In this document: positions 32,748 to 42,285 of the stretch, piece by piece
Layout of the letters: each line of letters begins with the position of its first letter
How positions within the stretch are numbered: the stretch's first letter is position 1
Assembly: GCF_002531725.1 (NCBI RefSeq)
Contig: NZ_NWSQ01000015.1
Span: forward strand, 1-64,000
DNA: 64,000 bases
Reading direction: 5' to 3'
DNA from: Rhizobium sp. L43
Lineage (GTDB): Bacteria; Pseudomonadota; Alphaproteobacteria; Rhizobiales; Rhizobiaceae
Program-made: the position numbers and the translations under genes
The notes under the pieces: model-generated
The model's database searches: none
What the model saw: the letters and a program-made list of their open reading frames with translations, nothing else
What the model was told of the DNA's origin: nothing

Positions 32748-33623
32748 ATGCCCACCATCGATCAATCCGGGACCTTCAATCTCGGCGGCCGCAATGTGAA
32801 GCGGCTCGGCTACGGCGCCATGCAGCTTGCCGGACCCGGCGTGTTCGGTCCGCCCAAGGATCATGGCGCAGCCCTGGCGGTCCTGCGCGAGGGGGTTGCG
32901 AGCGGCGTCAACCACATCGACACCAGCGATTTCTATGGTCCGCACGTCACCAACCGGATCATCCGTGAAGCGCTCCACCCCTATCGCGACGATCTCACAA
33001 TCGTCACCAAGATCGGCGCGCGGCGCGGCACCGACGGATCCTGGATTCCGGCCTTCTCGCGGGAGGAGCTGACACAGGCAGTCCACGACAACCTCCGCAA
33101 TCTCGGCCTGGATGTGCTTGACGTCGTCAACCTCAGGGTCATGTTCGATGTGCATGGTCCGGCCGAGGGGTCGATAGAAGCGCCCCTGACGGTGCTTGCC
33201 GATCTCCAGCAGCAAGGACTCGTCCGACATGTGGGCTTAAGCAACGCCACATCGAGGCAGATCGCCGAAGGGCGCGGGATTGCCGAGATCGTCTGCGTGC
33301 AGAACCAGTATAATCTGGCGCACCGGGCCGACGATCGCCTGATCGACGATCTCGCGCGCGACGGCACCGCCTATGTGCCGTTCTTCCCGCTCGGCGGATT
33401 CACCCCGCTGCAATCGTCCACCCTGTCCGATGTCGCCGCTCGCCTTGACGCTACGCCCCTGCAGGTCGCACTCGCCTGGCTGCTGCGTCGAGCGCCGAAT
33501 ATCCTGCTGATCCCCGGCACATCGTCCCTCGGCCATCTCAGGGAGAACCTCGCGGCTGCCGGACTTCAGCTGCCGGATGATGCTGTCGAGGAATTGAACC
33601 GCATTGCGGATATCGCTGCCTGA
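32748..33623 (+). CDS. Aldo/keto reductase
   Basis: The (beta/alpha)8 reductase has the catalytic Asp and Tyr in NHIDTSDFYGP, the Lys in IVTKIGARR and a C-terminal NADPH-binding ILLIPGTSSLGHLREN. It is 291 residues. GAAAGGAGTGAGATC precedes the ATG. By family it reduces aldehydes or ketones with NADPH. It is paired with the divergent LysR gene. The substrate is unknown. Confidence 0.9.
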   Translation: MPTIDQSGTFNLGGRNVKRLGYGAMQLAGPGVFGPPKDHGAALAVLREGVASGVNHIDTSDFYGPHVTNRIIREALHPYRDDLTIVTKIGARRGTDGSWIPAFSREELTQAVHDNLRNLGLDVLDVVNLRVMFDVHGPAEGSIEAPLTVLADLQQQGLVRHVGLSNATSRQIAEGRGIAEIVCVQNQYNLAHRADDRLIDDLARDGTAYVPFFPLGGFTPLQSSTLSDVAARLDATPLQVALAWLLRRAPNILLIPGTSSLGHLRENLAAAGLQLPDDAVEELNRIADIAA

Positions 33624-33781
33624 CGGCATCCTGAGCTTGGCGTCACGCTCTCCCGCGCGGCATAGGCGTTGCCGGAGCGCCAGCTGAGTGATTTCATGCT
33701 GGTTGGAATTGACCATACGACCGGGAATCGTGCCTCACGGCCGTTGAAAACGTCAAAGGCTTTTCAAGTCGGACGATAGCA

Positions 33782-33973
33782 TCAGGATGGCTTCCTTGTG
33801 AGAAGCTCATAGGCCGCGAAGGCCACTGACATCGCCAGAAAAACCACGAGTGCCAACGGATAATTGGCACTCGTATTCGGATCGACAAGCTTGGGTATGC
33901 CGATGACCGTGCCGGCCGCCAGAACTGCCGACAGCGCGACCTCCCGAACGATCAATTTCGAAAAGCTCGTCAT
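33782..33973 (-). CDS. Small membrane protein
   Basis: This 63-residue protein has two hydrophobic helices (VALSAVLAAGTVIGIPKLV and YPLALVVFLAMSVAFAAYELL) and a short basic tail. AGGAGGTCGGTC before the ATG is a near-perfect ribosome site. It lies 90 nt downstream of ppk2 on the same strand. No family recognised. Confidence 0.7.
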   Translation of the reverse strand: MTSFSKLIVREVALSAVLAAGTVIGIPKLVDPNTSANYPLALVVFLAMSVAFAAYELLTRKPS

Positions 33974-34062
33974 GACCGACCTCCTGTCGCCTCAGTGGGA
34001 ATCTCAAAGCGAAGCTAGAGCCCGCTGGGGAATGGTCCAGAGGGCTGGCCAAGGCCGCGCTT

Positions 34063-34977
34063 TCAATAGCGCTCCGGCACGTGCATTTCAGGCGGAACCG
34101 GCGCCCTGTTGTAATCGGCATGACGGATACGGTCCGGCAGCTCGATCTCCGGCTTCGGAACATCCTCGTACGGAATCTGCTCAAGAAGATGGGCGATGCA
34201 ATTCAGCCGCGCCCGCTTCTTGTCCACCGCCTGTACCACCCACCAAGGCGCTTCCTTGGTGTGCGTGCGCGCCAGCATTTCTTCCTTGGCCTTGGTATAT
34301 TCCTCCCAATGGACACGGCTTTCCATATCCATCGGTGAAAGCTTCCATTGCTTCAGCGGATCGTGGATGCGCATCTTGAAGCGGAATTCCTGTTCCTCGT
34401 CGGTGATCGAAAACCAGTATTTGATCAGCACGATTCCGGAACGGACCAGCATGCGCTCGAATTCAGGCACCGAGCGGAAGAACTCCTCGAGTTCATCAGG
34501 GGTGCAGAACCCCATCACGCGCTCGACGCCGGCGCGGTTGTACCAGCTTCGGTCGAAGAGCACCATTTCGCCGGCTGTGGGAAGATGCGGCACATAACGC
34601 TGGAAATACCATTGATGACGTTCCCGCTCGGTCGGGGCGGGCAGCGCGACGGTCCGACAGACGCGCGGATTGAGCCGCTGGGTCACGCGCTTGATCGCGC
34701 CGCCCTTGCCGGCCGAATCCCGGCCTTCGAACAGCACCACCACCTTCAGCTGCTTATGCTGAACCCAATCCTGCAGCCGCACCAACTCGTGCTGCAGCCG
34801 GAAAAGTTCGCGGAAGTAGATCTTTCGCTCGAGCGTCTGCTCGGCCGGTTCCGACATTCCTTCGGCGACCAGATCGTCCAGCCGGTCCTCTTCCATCTGC
34901 ATTTCCAGCTCCTCATCGAAGCTGTCGGCGATTTCGGCCTTTATACGGTTGAGTTGGTCCTGATGTGATTGCGACAT
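34063..34977 (-). CDS. ppk2: Polyphosphate kinase 2
   Basis: The PPK2 domain is complete: Walker A-like FEGRDSAGKGGAIKR, the lid module, Walker B FDRSWYNRAGVERVMGFC and the terminal DKKRARLNCIAHLL. The protein is 304 residues, of the single-domain class I type. It transfers phosphate between polyphosphate and nucleoside diphosphates, often making GTP or ATP from polyphosphate. An acidic N-terminal region of about 45 residues precedes the domain. It stands alone with the small membrane protein gene downstream. Confidence 0.93.
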   Translation of the reverse strand: MSQSHQDQLNRIKAEIADSFDEELEMQMEEDRLDDLVAEGMSEPAEQTLERKIYFRELFRLQHELVRLQDWVQHKQLKVVVLFEGRDSAGKGGAIKRVTQRLNPRVCRTVALPAPTERERHQWYFQRYVPHLPTAGEMVLFDRSWYNRAGVERVMGFCTPDELEEFFRSVPEFERMLVRSGIVLIKYWFSITDEEQEFRFKMRIHDPLKQWKLSPMDMESRVHWEEYTKAKEEMLARTHTKEAPWWVVQAVDKKRARLNCIAHLLEQIPYEDVPKPEIELPDRIRHADYNRAPVPPEMHVPERY

Positions 34978-35118
34978 GGCCTTTTCCCTTTGCTTCTTTT
35001 GACAGGAGCATGTCAGTGCGAAGTTTGTGTGACGACCACTGATCGAAGACCAAAACGGCTACTCGCCTCTCTCGTTCCCCGCGCCCGGCGGAGCAGGCAC
35101 CGCGCCGGATGAGCGCGC

Positions 35119-36771
35119 CTACAGCTGCCCTGCTCGATACTGCTGGACAAGATTCCGGCAGGCGCGGATCGTCAGGACCATGACGGTGAGCGTGGTGCCG
35201 GCGATGCCGCTGCCGGGGAAAGCGCTGGCGTCAGTGACGATGAGGTTCGGGGCATCCCAGACTTGGTTGTAGGGATTGAGCACCGATGCTTCCGGGCTTT
35301 CGCCCATGCGCGCGCCGCCCGTCTCGTGGATGGCCGCACCCATGCACATGGTCTTGCGGAACCATGTGCGGAACATGAAGCGGCTGAAGGCATCAGCGTC
35401 GGGGAAGGCGCCCTTGCCCATTTCCTTGAGGCCGGTGGGCGAGCCGATGAATTCAAGGTCGCCGCCGATCTCCCTGATCATCGCAATCAGCGTTTCTTCC
35501 TGCCTTCTGAGCAGCGTCTGCTCCTCCTCCTGCATCACGCAACGGATATGCGGCACCGGAATGTTCCACGCATCCCTGCGCCTGACATCGAGGGTGATGC
35601 GATTATCGGCATAGGGCAGCATGCGGCCGAAGCCGAAGAAGGCGAGACGCGCATCGGTGTCTCCGGAGACCGGCGCGCGGCCGACGCTGCCCTGGTAGTC
35701 GAAATCGCCGCGGGCGGCGTCGCCCGCGCCGAAGCGGGGAATGAAGATCCCGCCCGACGGATTGTAGAACGGATCGGTCGGCGCGGACTCGTCGACCGCC
35801 CAACCCTTTGCCTTCGAAAAGGAGCCGAAGGCGAGGCATGGAAGCTGGTCCATGAAATAGCGGCCGAGGGCGCCCGAGCTGTTGCCGAGCCCATCCGGAT
35901 GTCTCGCCGACGCCGAATTCAGCAGCAGTCGCACGCTCTCGATCGGCGAGGCCGAAAGCACCACCGTCGCGGCACGCGCGGTCGATACCTCGCCCGTATT
36001 ACGATCGATGAACTCGGCGCCGGTGGCGCGGCCGGTCTTGTCATCGGTGGTGATACGACGAACGACGGCGTCGTAGCGGACGGTCAGCCGGCCGCTGGCC
36101 TGAGCGTCTCGCAGCGGTCGCGGCATGCGGTCGGCGTCCGGCGCGATATAACGCCAGGAGACGACGTGCCTTTCCGGCCAGCGGCTTTCCACAGCCCGCT
36201 TGAAGACCTGTTCGGCGGGCGTCAGGCTTGCCGGTTTCGCATAGACACCGTCCGGCAGCGTCGGCGCGTTGTCCTTGTTGCCGTAGAGCTCGAGATAGGT
36301 CTCGACCTCGTCGTAGAAAGGCGTGAGTTCGTCATAGCAGACCGGCCAGTCCACACCCTTTCCCAGGCGCGAGCGGATCTTGAAATCGTCATCGGTCCAG
36401 CGCAGCAGCACCCGGCCGAAACTGTGGAGGCGCCCGCCGCCCTGGCGGCCGCGGATCCAGAGGAAGGGCTCACCCTTCGGCGTCGTATAGGGGTTCTTGC
36501 GGTCGTTGACGAAGAAATGGCTGAAGCGCTCGGTGAAAAACGCCGCCCGCGCCTGGATCGGCTGGCCCTTGATTGTGGCGCGGGCGCGCTCCCAGATATT
36601 GATGCTGCTTGCCGGCTCTTTCTTGCGCGCCGGATCGAAATCCCCAGGCCCGACGGCAGGGCCGGCCTCGAGCAGCAGCACCGACAGTCCCTGCGCCGTC
36701 AGTTCTTTGACCGCGAAGGAACCCGCCGCGCCGGAGCCGATCACCAGCGCATCATAGACGATCTCAGACAT
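35119..36771 (-). CDS. GMC family FAD-dependent oxidoreductase
   Basis: The FAD motif DALVIGSGAAGSFAVKELTAQGLSVLLLEAGP is at the N-terminus. The C-terminal GMC_oxred_C has HETGGARMG and DASAFPGSGIAGTTLTVM. The 550-residue protein resembles gluconate/sorbose-type dehydrogenase flavin subunits, but no Tat signal or cytochrome partner is present. It is the last gene of the sugar ABC operon, separated from the ATPase gene by a stem-loop. It probably oxidises the imported sugar or its product. Confidence 0.88.
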   Translation of the reverse strand: MSEIVYDALVIGSGAAGSFAVKELTAQGLSVLLLEAGPAVGPGDFDPARKKEPASSINIWERARATIKGQPIQARAAFFTERFSHFFVNDRKNPYTTPKGEPFLWIRGRQGGGRLHSFGRVLLRWTDDDFKIRSRLGKGVDWPVCYDELTPFYDEVETYLELYGNKDNAPTLPDGVYAKPASLTPAEQVFKRAVESRWPERHVVSWRYIAPDADRMPRPLRDAQASGRLTVRYDAVVRRITTDDKTGRATGAEFIDRNTGEVSTARAATVVLSASPIESVRLLLNSASARHPDGLGNSSGALGRYFMDQLPCLAFGSFSKAKGWAVDESAPTDPFYNPSGGIFIPRFGAGDAARGDFDYQGSVGRAPVSGDTDARLAFFGFGRMLPYADNRITLDVRRRDAWNIPVPHIRCVMQEEEQTLLRRQEETLIAMIREIGGDLEFIGSPTGLKEMGKGAFPDADAFSRFMFRTWFRKTMCMGAAIHETGGARMGESPEASVLNPYNQVWDAPNLIVTDASAFPGSGIAGTTLTVMVLTIRACRNLVQQYRAGQL

Positions 36772-36794
36772 GTCTTTTCAAATCCTGTCCTGGG

Positions 36795-36843
36795 GCAATT
36801 CCTCAAGACCGCGCGAAGCGCGTGGGGAATTGCGGGAAAACAA
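36795..36843. repeat. Nested inverted repeat between ATPase and oxidoreductase genes
   Basis: Outer arms GCAATTCC (36795-36802) and GGAATTGC (36836-36843) enclose a second short GC-rich palindrome (GCGCGAAGCGC). There is no U-tract. It may stabilise the upstream mRNA or reduce read-through into the oxidoreductase gene. Confidence 0.5.
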
Positions 36844-36855
36844 AGGGATGGCGCC

Positions 36856-37938
36856 TCACAGCCGCGATCCGTCGGCGCCGAAGAGGGAGGCCTTGGCGAT
36901 ATCGAGCCCGGGAGCGACGGCATCGCCGGGCTCGAGGGTGACATCGCCCATCAGCCGGAGCGAGAGGCTCTGGTCCGCCCAGTCGAACCAGATAACGGCA
37001 TCCGAACCCATCGGCTCGACGACGGAAACGCAGCCGGGAATGGTGGGCAGCTCCCTCGTGGCCCCATCGAGCACGAGGTGTTCCGGGCGAAAGCCGAGTG
37101 TCGCCGGTCCTTCCGCCGCGACCGCGCGGAAGGAATAGGCGGAAAGATCGATGGTCAGCCCGTTGCCCCGGAAAACCGGCGATCCGTCGCCGGGCTCGAT
37201 CCGGCCCTCGATGAAATTCATCGCCGGAGCGCCGATGAAGCCGGCGACGAAGAGATTGGCCGGACGGCGGTAGATTTCGGCCGGCGAGGCGAGCTGCTGG
37301 ATCACGCCGTCGCGCATGATGGCGATGCGGTCGGCTAGCGTCAGGGCCTCGACCTGGTCGTGGGTGACGTAGATCATCGTGTTGCCGAGGCGCTGATGCA
37401 GCTTCTTGATCTCGACGCGCAATTCGTTGCGCAGCTTGGCGTCGAGGTTCGACAGCGGCTCGTCGAACAGGAAGACATCGACTTCGCGCACCAGCGCCCG
37501 GCCGATGGCGACACGCTGGCGCTGGCCGCCCGACAGCGCGGCGGGGCGCCGGTCGAGCAGAGTGTCGAGATGAAGAAGGGCGGCGGTGCGGGCAACCCGC
37601 GCCTCGATCTCGGCCTTCGGCAGGCCGGCGACGCGAAGGCCGAAGGAGAGGTTCTTGCGGACCGACATGCGCGGATAGAGCGCATAGGACTGGAAGACCA
37701 TGCCGATGCCGCGATCCTTCGGCTCCTCCCAGCTGACGTTCTTGTCGGAGATCCAGACTTCGCCCGATGTAATGTCCTGCAGGCCGGCAATGGCGTTCAA
37801 AAGCGTGGACTTGCCGCAGCCGGAAGGGCCGAGCAGCACCAGGAATTCGCGCGGTGCGATGTCGATCGACATCTTCTCGATCACCGTATGGTCGCCATAG
37901 GCGATCTTCAGGTCCTTGACGGAGACGGCAGATTGCAT
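36856..37938 (-). CDS. Sugar ABC transporter ATP-binding protein (MalK/UgpC type)
   Basis: The ABC motifs are complete: Walker A GPSGCGKST, Q-loop VFQSYALYP, signature LSGGQRQR and Walker B VFLFDEPLSNLD. The C-terminal TOBE/OB regulatory domain ends in AKASLFGADGSRL. The length of 360 is normal for MalK-type. It lies 7 nt after the second permease gene. It powers the importer encoded upstream. Confidence 0.94.
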   Translation of the reverse strand: MQSAVSVKDLKIAYGDHTVIEKMSIDIAPREFLVLLGPSGCGKSTLLNAIAGLQDITSGEVWISDKNVSWEEPKDRGIGMVFQSYALYPRMSVRKNLSFGLRVAGLPKAEIEARVARTAALLHLDTLLDRRPAALSGGQRQRVAIGRALVREVDVFLFDEPLSNLDAKLRNELRVEIKKLHQRLGNTMIYVTHDQVEALTLADRIAIMRDGVIQQLASPAEIYRRPANLFVAGFIGAPAMNFIEGRIEPGDGSPVFRGNGLTIDLSAYSFRAVAAEGPATLGFRPEHLVLDGATRELPTIPGCVSVVEPMGSDAVIWFDWADQSLSLRLMGDVTLEPGDAVAPGLDIAKASLFGADGSRL

Positions 37939-37945
37939 GGAAGCG

Positions 37946-38833
37946 TTACCCCTTGACTGCGCCGGCCGCGATACCGCGCACGAACCAGCGGCCGGACAGG
38001 AAATAGATGGCGAGCGGAACGATGGCGGTCAGGATCGTCGCCGCCATGTTCACGTTGTAGGTGCGCTCGCCCATCGTCGTGTTGACGATATTGTTGAGCT
38101 GCACGGTCATCGGCAGGTTGTCGCGCCCGGCAAAGACGAGACCGAGCAGGAAGTCGTTCCAGATGCCGGTGAATTGCAGCATCGAGACCACCACGACCAT
38201 CGGCACGGCGATCGGCAGCATGATCTCGAAAAAGATGCGCCAGAAGCCCGCGCCGTCGACGCGTGCCGCCTTGCAGAGCTCCTCCGGCACGCTGACGAAA
38301 TAGTTGCGGAAGAGCAGCGTCACCAGCGGCAGGCCGAAGATGACATGGACGAGGATGATGCCGGCCAGCGAATTGTAGAGATCGATATTCGCCATCGCCC
38401 GGACCATCGGATAGAGGAAGATCTGGTAAGGGATGAGGCCGCCGGCCATCAGCAGGCCGAAGAGCAGGTTTGCCCCGCGGGGCCGCCAAAGCGACAGCGC
38501 ATAGCCGTTGACGGCGCCTGCGAAAACCGAGAGCGCGACCGAGGGAAGGGTGATCGCCACCGAATTCCAGAAGCCACTGCGAATGCCGACGCAGACGGTT
38601 CCCATGCAGGCGCCCGACCAGGCGGTCACCCAGGCGGAGAAATCGACCGTCGCCGGAAGGGCGAAGATCTGCCCCAGCCGGATTTCGTCCATGGACTTCA
38701 GCGAGGTGACGACCATGGTGTAGAGCGGCAGAAGAAAGAAAAGTGCGGCGACGACCAGGAAGGCATAGAGGCCGATGCGCCCGGCGGTGATCCGCGCCGG
38801 CTTCGGACCGTTCGGATGCCGGCGGGTCATCAC
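37946..38833 (-). CDS. Sugar ABC transporter permease (MalG type)
   Basis: Six membrane segments and the EAA loop (EELCKAARVDGAGFWRIFFEIMLP) identify a CUT1 permease. The ATG overlaps the stop of the first permease gene. It ends 7 nt before the ATPase gene. The other half of the channel is encoded at 38830-39717. Confidence 0.93.
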   Translation of the reverse strand: MMTRRHPNGPKPARITAGRIGLYAFLVVAALFFLLPLYTMVVTSLKSMDEIRLGQIFALPATVDFSAWVTAWSGACMGTVCVGIRSGFWNSVAITLPSVALSVFAGAVNGYALSLWRPRGANLLFGLLMAGGLIPYQIFLYPMVRAMANIDLYNSLAGIILVHVIFGLPLVTLLFRNYFVSVPEELCKAARVDGAGFWRIFFEIMLPIAVPMVVVVSMLQFTGIWNDFLLGLVFAGRDNLPMTVQLNNIVNTTMGERTYNVNMAATILTAIVPLAIYFLSGRWFVRGIAAGAVKG

Positions 38834-39717
38834 GCAGCCCCCTTTGCTTTGCCACGCATGTGCATCGCATAGCGGAAGGGAGCGACGGCGACGATCACGC
38901 CGAGAACCAGCACCGTCGCGCCGGCCGTGGCAAGGCCGAGGTTCTGGCGCCCGAACAGATTGTCCATGATGAATTTCGCCGGCACCTCCGTCGCATTGCC
39001 GGGGCCGCCATTGGTCATGGCGACGACGATGTCATAGGTCTTGATTACGCCCATGGCGAGCAGCATGCCGGCCGCGGCCAGCGCCGGCCCGAGCTGCGGC
39101 AGGATGATCGAGACATAGATCCGCCAGACCGGAATACCGTCGATCCGCGCCGCCTTCCATTGCTCGGCTTCGATGCCGCGCATGCCGGCGAGCGCAATGA
39201 CCATGACGAGCCCCGCGCCCTGCCACACGCCGGCAAGCACCAGGGCATAGATCGCCATGTCGCGATTGACCACCCAGTCGAGGACGAAGCTTTCCCAGCC
39301 GAGCGAACGCACGCTCGCCTGGATGCCGAGCGTCGGATTGAGCATCCATTGCCAGATCAGCCCGGTCACCACGAAGGACATGGCGTAGGGATAGAGGAAT
39401 ATGGTCCTGAAGGCGCTTTCGAAGCGGATCTTGCGGTCCAGCGCCGCCGCCAGCAGGAAGCCCAGCAGCAAACAGCCTGCGACGTATAGGACGCCGAAGA
39501 TCAACACGTTTTGCAGCGAGGCCAGCCACTTGGCGGAAGAGAAGAGCTTCGAATATTGCGCCAAGCCGACATAGGTCGAGGACGGAAAAAGCGTGGAATT
39601 GGTGAAGGACAGGCGGATCGACCAGGCCATGGTGCCGATGAAGACCACGACCGCGACGAACCATGTCGGCAGTAGGGCGATGGTCGCGGAAAGATTGGGC
39701 TTGCGTTTGATGGACAT
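38830..39717 (-). CDS. Sugar ABC transporter permease (MalF type)
   Basis: This 295-residue CUT1 permease has six membrane segments and the EAA-type loop AEQWKAARIDGIPVWRIYVSIILPQL. It begins MSIKRKPNLSATIALLPTW with a single amino-terminal anchor. It follows the binding-protein gene after a strong stem-loop. It pairs with the MalG-type permease encoded next. Confidence 0.93.
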   Translation of the reverse strand: MSIKRKPNLSATIALLPTWFVAVVVFIGTMAWSIRLSFTNSTLFPSSTYVGLAQYSKLFSSAKWLASLQNVLIFGVLYVAGCLLLGFLLAAALDRKIRFESAFRTIFLYPYAMSFVVTGLIWQWMLNPTLGIQASVRSLGWESFVLDWVVNRDMAIYALVLAGVWQGAGLVMVIALAGMRGIEAEQWKAARIDGIPVWRIYVSIILPQLGPALAAAGMLLAMGVIKTYDIVVAMTNGGPGNATEVPAKFIMDNLFGRQNLGLATAGATVLVLGVIVAVAPFRYAMHMRGKAKGAA

Positions 39718-39781
39718 CGGCCAACTCGTTGACGGAGTGGAAAGCAGGGCTCGGGTCGCCGCGTGAGGCGGCAGCCGGCAG

Positions 39782-39811
39782 CCGTGGCGTCGGATCAGCC
39801 CGACGCCACGG
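39782..39811 (-). repeat. 12-bp stem-loop after the binding-protein gene
   Basis: CCGTGGCGTCGG (39782-39793) pairs perfectly with CCGACGCCACGG (39800-39811) around a 6-nt loop. It lies 8 nt downstream of the binding-protein stop and has no U-tract. It probably protects the binding-protein mRNA from 3' decay so that it accumulates above the permease message. Confidence 0.7.
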
Positions 39812-39819
39812 GCACGATC

Positions 39820-41052
39820 CTACTCGAAGATGGCGAAGAAGTTCTTGGCCGCAGCGCCTGCGTCGTCCGAGCCGCCGCTCCAGTATTCGTCGACGAAATC
39901 GTCGAGCGCGCCGACCTGCTGGGGCGTCAGCACGATCGCCTGGTCCGGCACGATGGCGCCGGCACTCAGCAGTTCGGCGCCTTTCTGGGCGCAGACATCC
40001 AGTTTCGACTTGTCGACGTCGGAGCGCATCGGAACCGAGCCCTTCTTGAGGGCGAATTCGACCTGGACTGTCGGGTCCATGACGACTTCGGCGAGCAGTT
40101 TCTGCGCCTTGTCGGTTGCAGCATTGCCGGTTTTGGGGAACCAGAGGGAGTCGGCGATATAGACCATGCCCTTCGATTCCGGCGCGATCATGCAGCCGTA
40201 GTCCTTGCCCGGCACCTTGCCCGCGACAGTGAACTCGCCTTTTGCCCAGTCGCCCATGAACTGCACGCCGGCCTTGGCGGTGATCAGCATGGCGGTCGCG
40301 TCGTTCCAATTGCGGCCGGCAGCGCCGGCATCGACATAGCCGCGCAGCTTGCCGAGGATAGCGAGCGTCTTCTTCACGCCCTCGACGGATGCCTCGCTCT
40401 TATCCTTGTCGGCATAGATCTTCAGGAAGCCGTCGATCCCAACCTGCGAGAGCAGGATCATGTTGAAGACCTTGGTCTGCTGCCAGGGCTGACCGCCCCA
40501 GGCGACCGGGACGACGCCTGCAGCCTTCAGCTTGTCGAGATCGGCGAAGAACTCGTCCCAGGTCTTGGGTTCCTGCGAAATACCGGCCTTGTCAAAGGCC
40601 TCCTTGGAATAGAAGACCCAGCTTTCGCCATGGGCGCCGGTGGGCGCCAGATAGACCTTGCCGTCAAAGGAGATGAGATCATGGATCGATTTCGGCAGGG
40701 CGTCGGCCCATTTGCCCGCGGCGGCCACGTCGTCGATCGGATTGAACAGGCCCTGGCTGACGAAATCGGCGGCGGCGAGGCCGATGACACCCTGCTTGGC
40801 GCCGGGCGCGTCACCGGCGACGATACGGTTCTGGAAGGCGGCATCGGCCGCGCCGAAACCGGCGATCGAGGAATCCTTCCAGACGCCGCCGCGCTTTTCG
40901 AACTCGGTCTTGATGACGTTGAGGGCGGCTGCTTCGCCGCCCGACGTCCAGGACGACATGATCTCGATCGTCGGCTTGTCTTCGGCATGCGCCGAGGTCA
41001 GGAGACCGGCGAGTGCCACGCCGCCAAGAAAAAGCTTCATCATGGTCTTCAT
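39820..41052 (-). CDS. Sugar ABC transporter substrate-binding protein
   Basis: A signal peptide (MKTMMKLFLGGVALAGLLTSAHA) precedes a CUT1 (SBP_bac_1) binding fold of about 390 residues, with VIEIMSSWTSGGEAAALN-like start and GVQFMGDWAKGEF. ATG 41052 follows AGAGGTGGAACT (minus strand). The longer ORF to 41352 overlaps the preceding gene in another frame and is ignored. It is the second gene of the operon. Confidence 0.92.
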   Translation of the reverse strand: MKTMMKLFLGGVALAGLLTSAHAEDKPTIEIMSSWTSGGEAAALNVIKTEFEKRGGVWKDSSIAGFGAADAAFQNRIVAGDAPGAKQGVIGLAAADFVSQGLFNPIDDVAAAGKWADALPKSIHDLISFDGKVYLAPTGAHGESWVFYSKEAFDKAGISQEPKTWDEFFADLDKLKAAGVVPVAWGGQPWQQTKVFNMILLSQVGIDGFLKIYADKDKSEASVEGVKKTLAILGKLRGYVDAGAAGRNWNDATAMLITAKAGVQFMGDWAKGEFTVAGKVPGKDYGCMIAPESKGMVYIADSLWFPKTGNAATDKAQKLLAEVVMDPTVQVEFALKKGSVPMRSDVDKSKLDVCAQKGAELLSAGAIVPDQAIVLTPQQVGALDDFVDEYWSGGSDDAGAAAKNFFAIFE

Positions 41053-41110
41053 AGTTCCACCTCTTGAAAATGCCCTCTTGGCGGGGCGTTTGTTGTCGTC
41101 GGAATTGTTG

Positions 41111-42064
41111 TCAGCGATAGATCGGCAGGAGCGCCTGCCGGACGAGCGTGAGCCCGTTGGCGATGTCGCGGACGGGATCCGGCGCGGCATCGAGTTCGAG
41201 GATCGCCCAGCCTTCATAGGCCCGGTCGCGCAGCAGCCGGATCCAGGCCGGCCAATCGACCCGCCCGAGGCCGAAGCCGCAGAAATAGGGCTGGTGGCGT
41301 TCATGGATGTGCTTGTCGATCGGCGTGTCGGCAGGCATCGGACCGATCGCATCCTTCCAGTGGGCGATGATCATCCGCTCGTGATGGCGATCGACGAGCT
41401 GGATGGGATCGGAACCGGCAACGATGATATGGGCCGTGTCCGGGCACATATGCACATAGGCCGGATCGGTCAGAAGCATCATCAGGTCGACATCGCGCGC
41501 GGCGGCAAAGATCGAGTGCGCCTCGGTGTGCAGCGCCAGCCGCACGCCCTTGGCATAGAGGGTCGCGCCGAGCCGGCTGAGGAAATCGGCGATCACCTTG
41601 GCGCGGTCGAAATCATGGAACTGCGCCGGCTGGGCGCCGAGCGTCTGGCGCAACGGCGCGCCGATCACCATGATGTCGCTGCCGCAGGCTTTCAGGAAGT
41701 CGGCATAGCGCTCCGCCTTGTCGATCAGTGCGCGCTGCGCCTCGGGCTCGGCGAAATCGCCGGCTGCCTCCAGCTCCGCGAAGAAGCCGCTGCACAGTGT
41801 CAGGCCGCGCCTGGCCAGTTCGGCGGCGAAGGCGTCGATGGAACCATAGGTCTTGATGGCGTCCTGCCAGTTGAAGGGAGAGAAGGTCAGCTCGACGCCG
41901 GTAACGCCCGAGGCCTGGACGCTGTCGAGGATCTTGTCCCAGAAGGCGCGCGGCTCGGTGCGGGCGTAGTCGACGATCGCATCGTGGCTGTCGACGCCCC
42001 AGAAGCCGGGATGGAAGAATGTCACAAGATCGACGCCGAAGCGCAGCCTGTCGCCGGTAGCCAT
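41111..42064 (-). CDS. Sugar phosphate isomerase/epimerase (xylose isomerase-like TIM barrel)
   Basis: This AP-endonuclease-2-type TIM barrel of 317 residues has metal-ligand motifs such as LALHTEAHS, MCPDTAHIIVAG and AHWKDAIG. By family it isomerises or epimerises a keto-sugar or inositol derivative. It is the first gene of the operon, divergent from the lacI-type gene across a region with two operators. The transported sugar is unknown; the GMC oxidoreductase at the operon end suggests an oxidation-isomerisation route. Confidence 0.85.
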   Translation of the reverse strand: MATGDRLRFGVDLVTFFHPGFWGVDSHDAIVDYARTEPRAFWDKILDSVQASGVTGVELTFSPFNWQDAIKTYGSIDAFAAELARRGLTLCSGFFAELEAAGDFAEPEAQRALIDKAERYADFLKACGSDIMVIGAPLRQTLGAQPAQFHDFDRAKVIADFLSRLGATLYAKGVRLALHTEAHSIFAAARDVDLMMLLTDPAYVHMCPDTAHIIVAGSDPIQLVDRHHERMIIAHWKDAIGPMPADTPIDKHIHERHQPYFCGFGLGRVDWPAWIRLLRDRAYEGWAILELDAAPDPVRDIANGLTLVRQALLPIYR

Positions 42065-42153
42065 AACCTATCCATTTCTCGAGGCATGACCTACCTGCGT
42101 GCAGAAGGAGAGTTCCGCATCCAATAAGCCATGGATTTCAACGCATTAAGAAA

Positions 42154-42169
42154 TGGCAATCGTTTGCCA
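42154..42169. promoter_or_regulatory. LacI-type operator 1
   Basis: TGGCAATCGTTTGCCA is a 16-bp palindrome with a central CG, the classic LacI/GalR operator form. It is 59 bp apart from operator 2, about the spacing that allows loop formation. Confidence 0.8.
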
Positions 42170-42212
42170 TGGCTAGATAATAGCCAAGCCGATTTTTTAA
42201 GCAAGCGGTTTT

Positions 42213-42228
42213 TGGCAAACGTTTGCTA
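42213..42228. promoter_or_regulatory. LacI-type operator 2
   Basis: TGGCAAACGTTTGCTA matches operator 1 except for two bases. It lies 58 bp before the regulator start codon and so could also autoregulate it. Confidence 0.8.
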
Positions 42229-42285
42229 TAAATCGCCGCCTGTCCTAGAGTTGCAAATCGAAGCATCCGGGAGAGTGAAATAAAC

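Noticed and set aside
35263..37338. 691-codon plus-strand ORF
   Set aside because: It is antisense to the GMC oxidoreductase and the MalK-type ATPase, both of which have clear motifs.
41053..41352. 100-residue N-terminal extension of the sugar-binding protein
   Set aside because: It would put the signal peptide in the middle of the protein and overlaps the isomerase gene in another frame.
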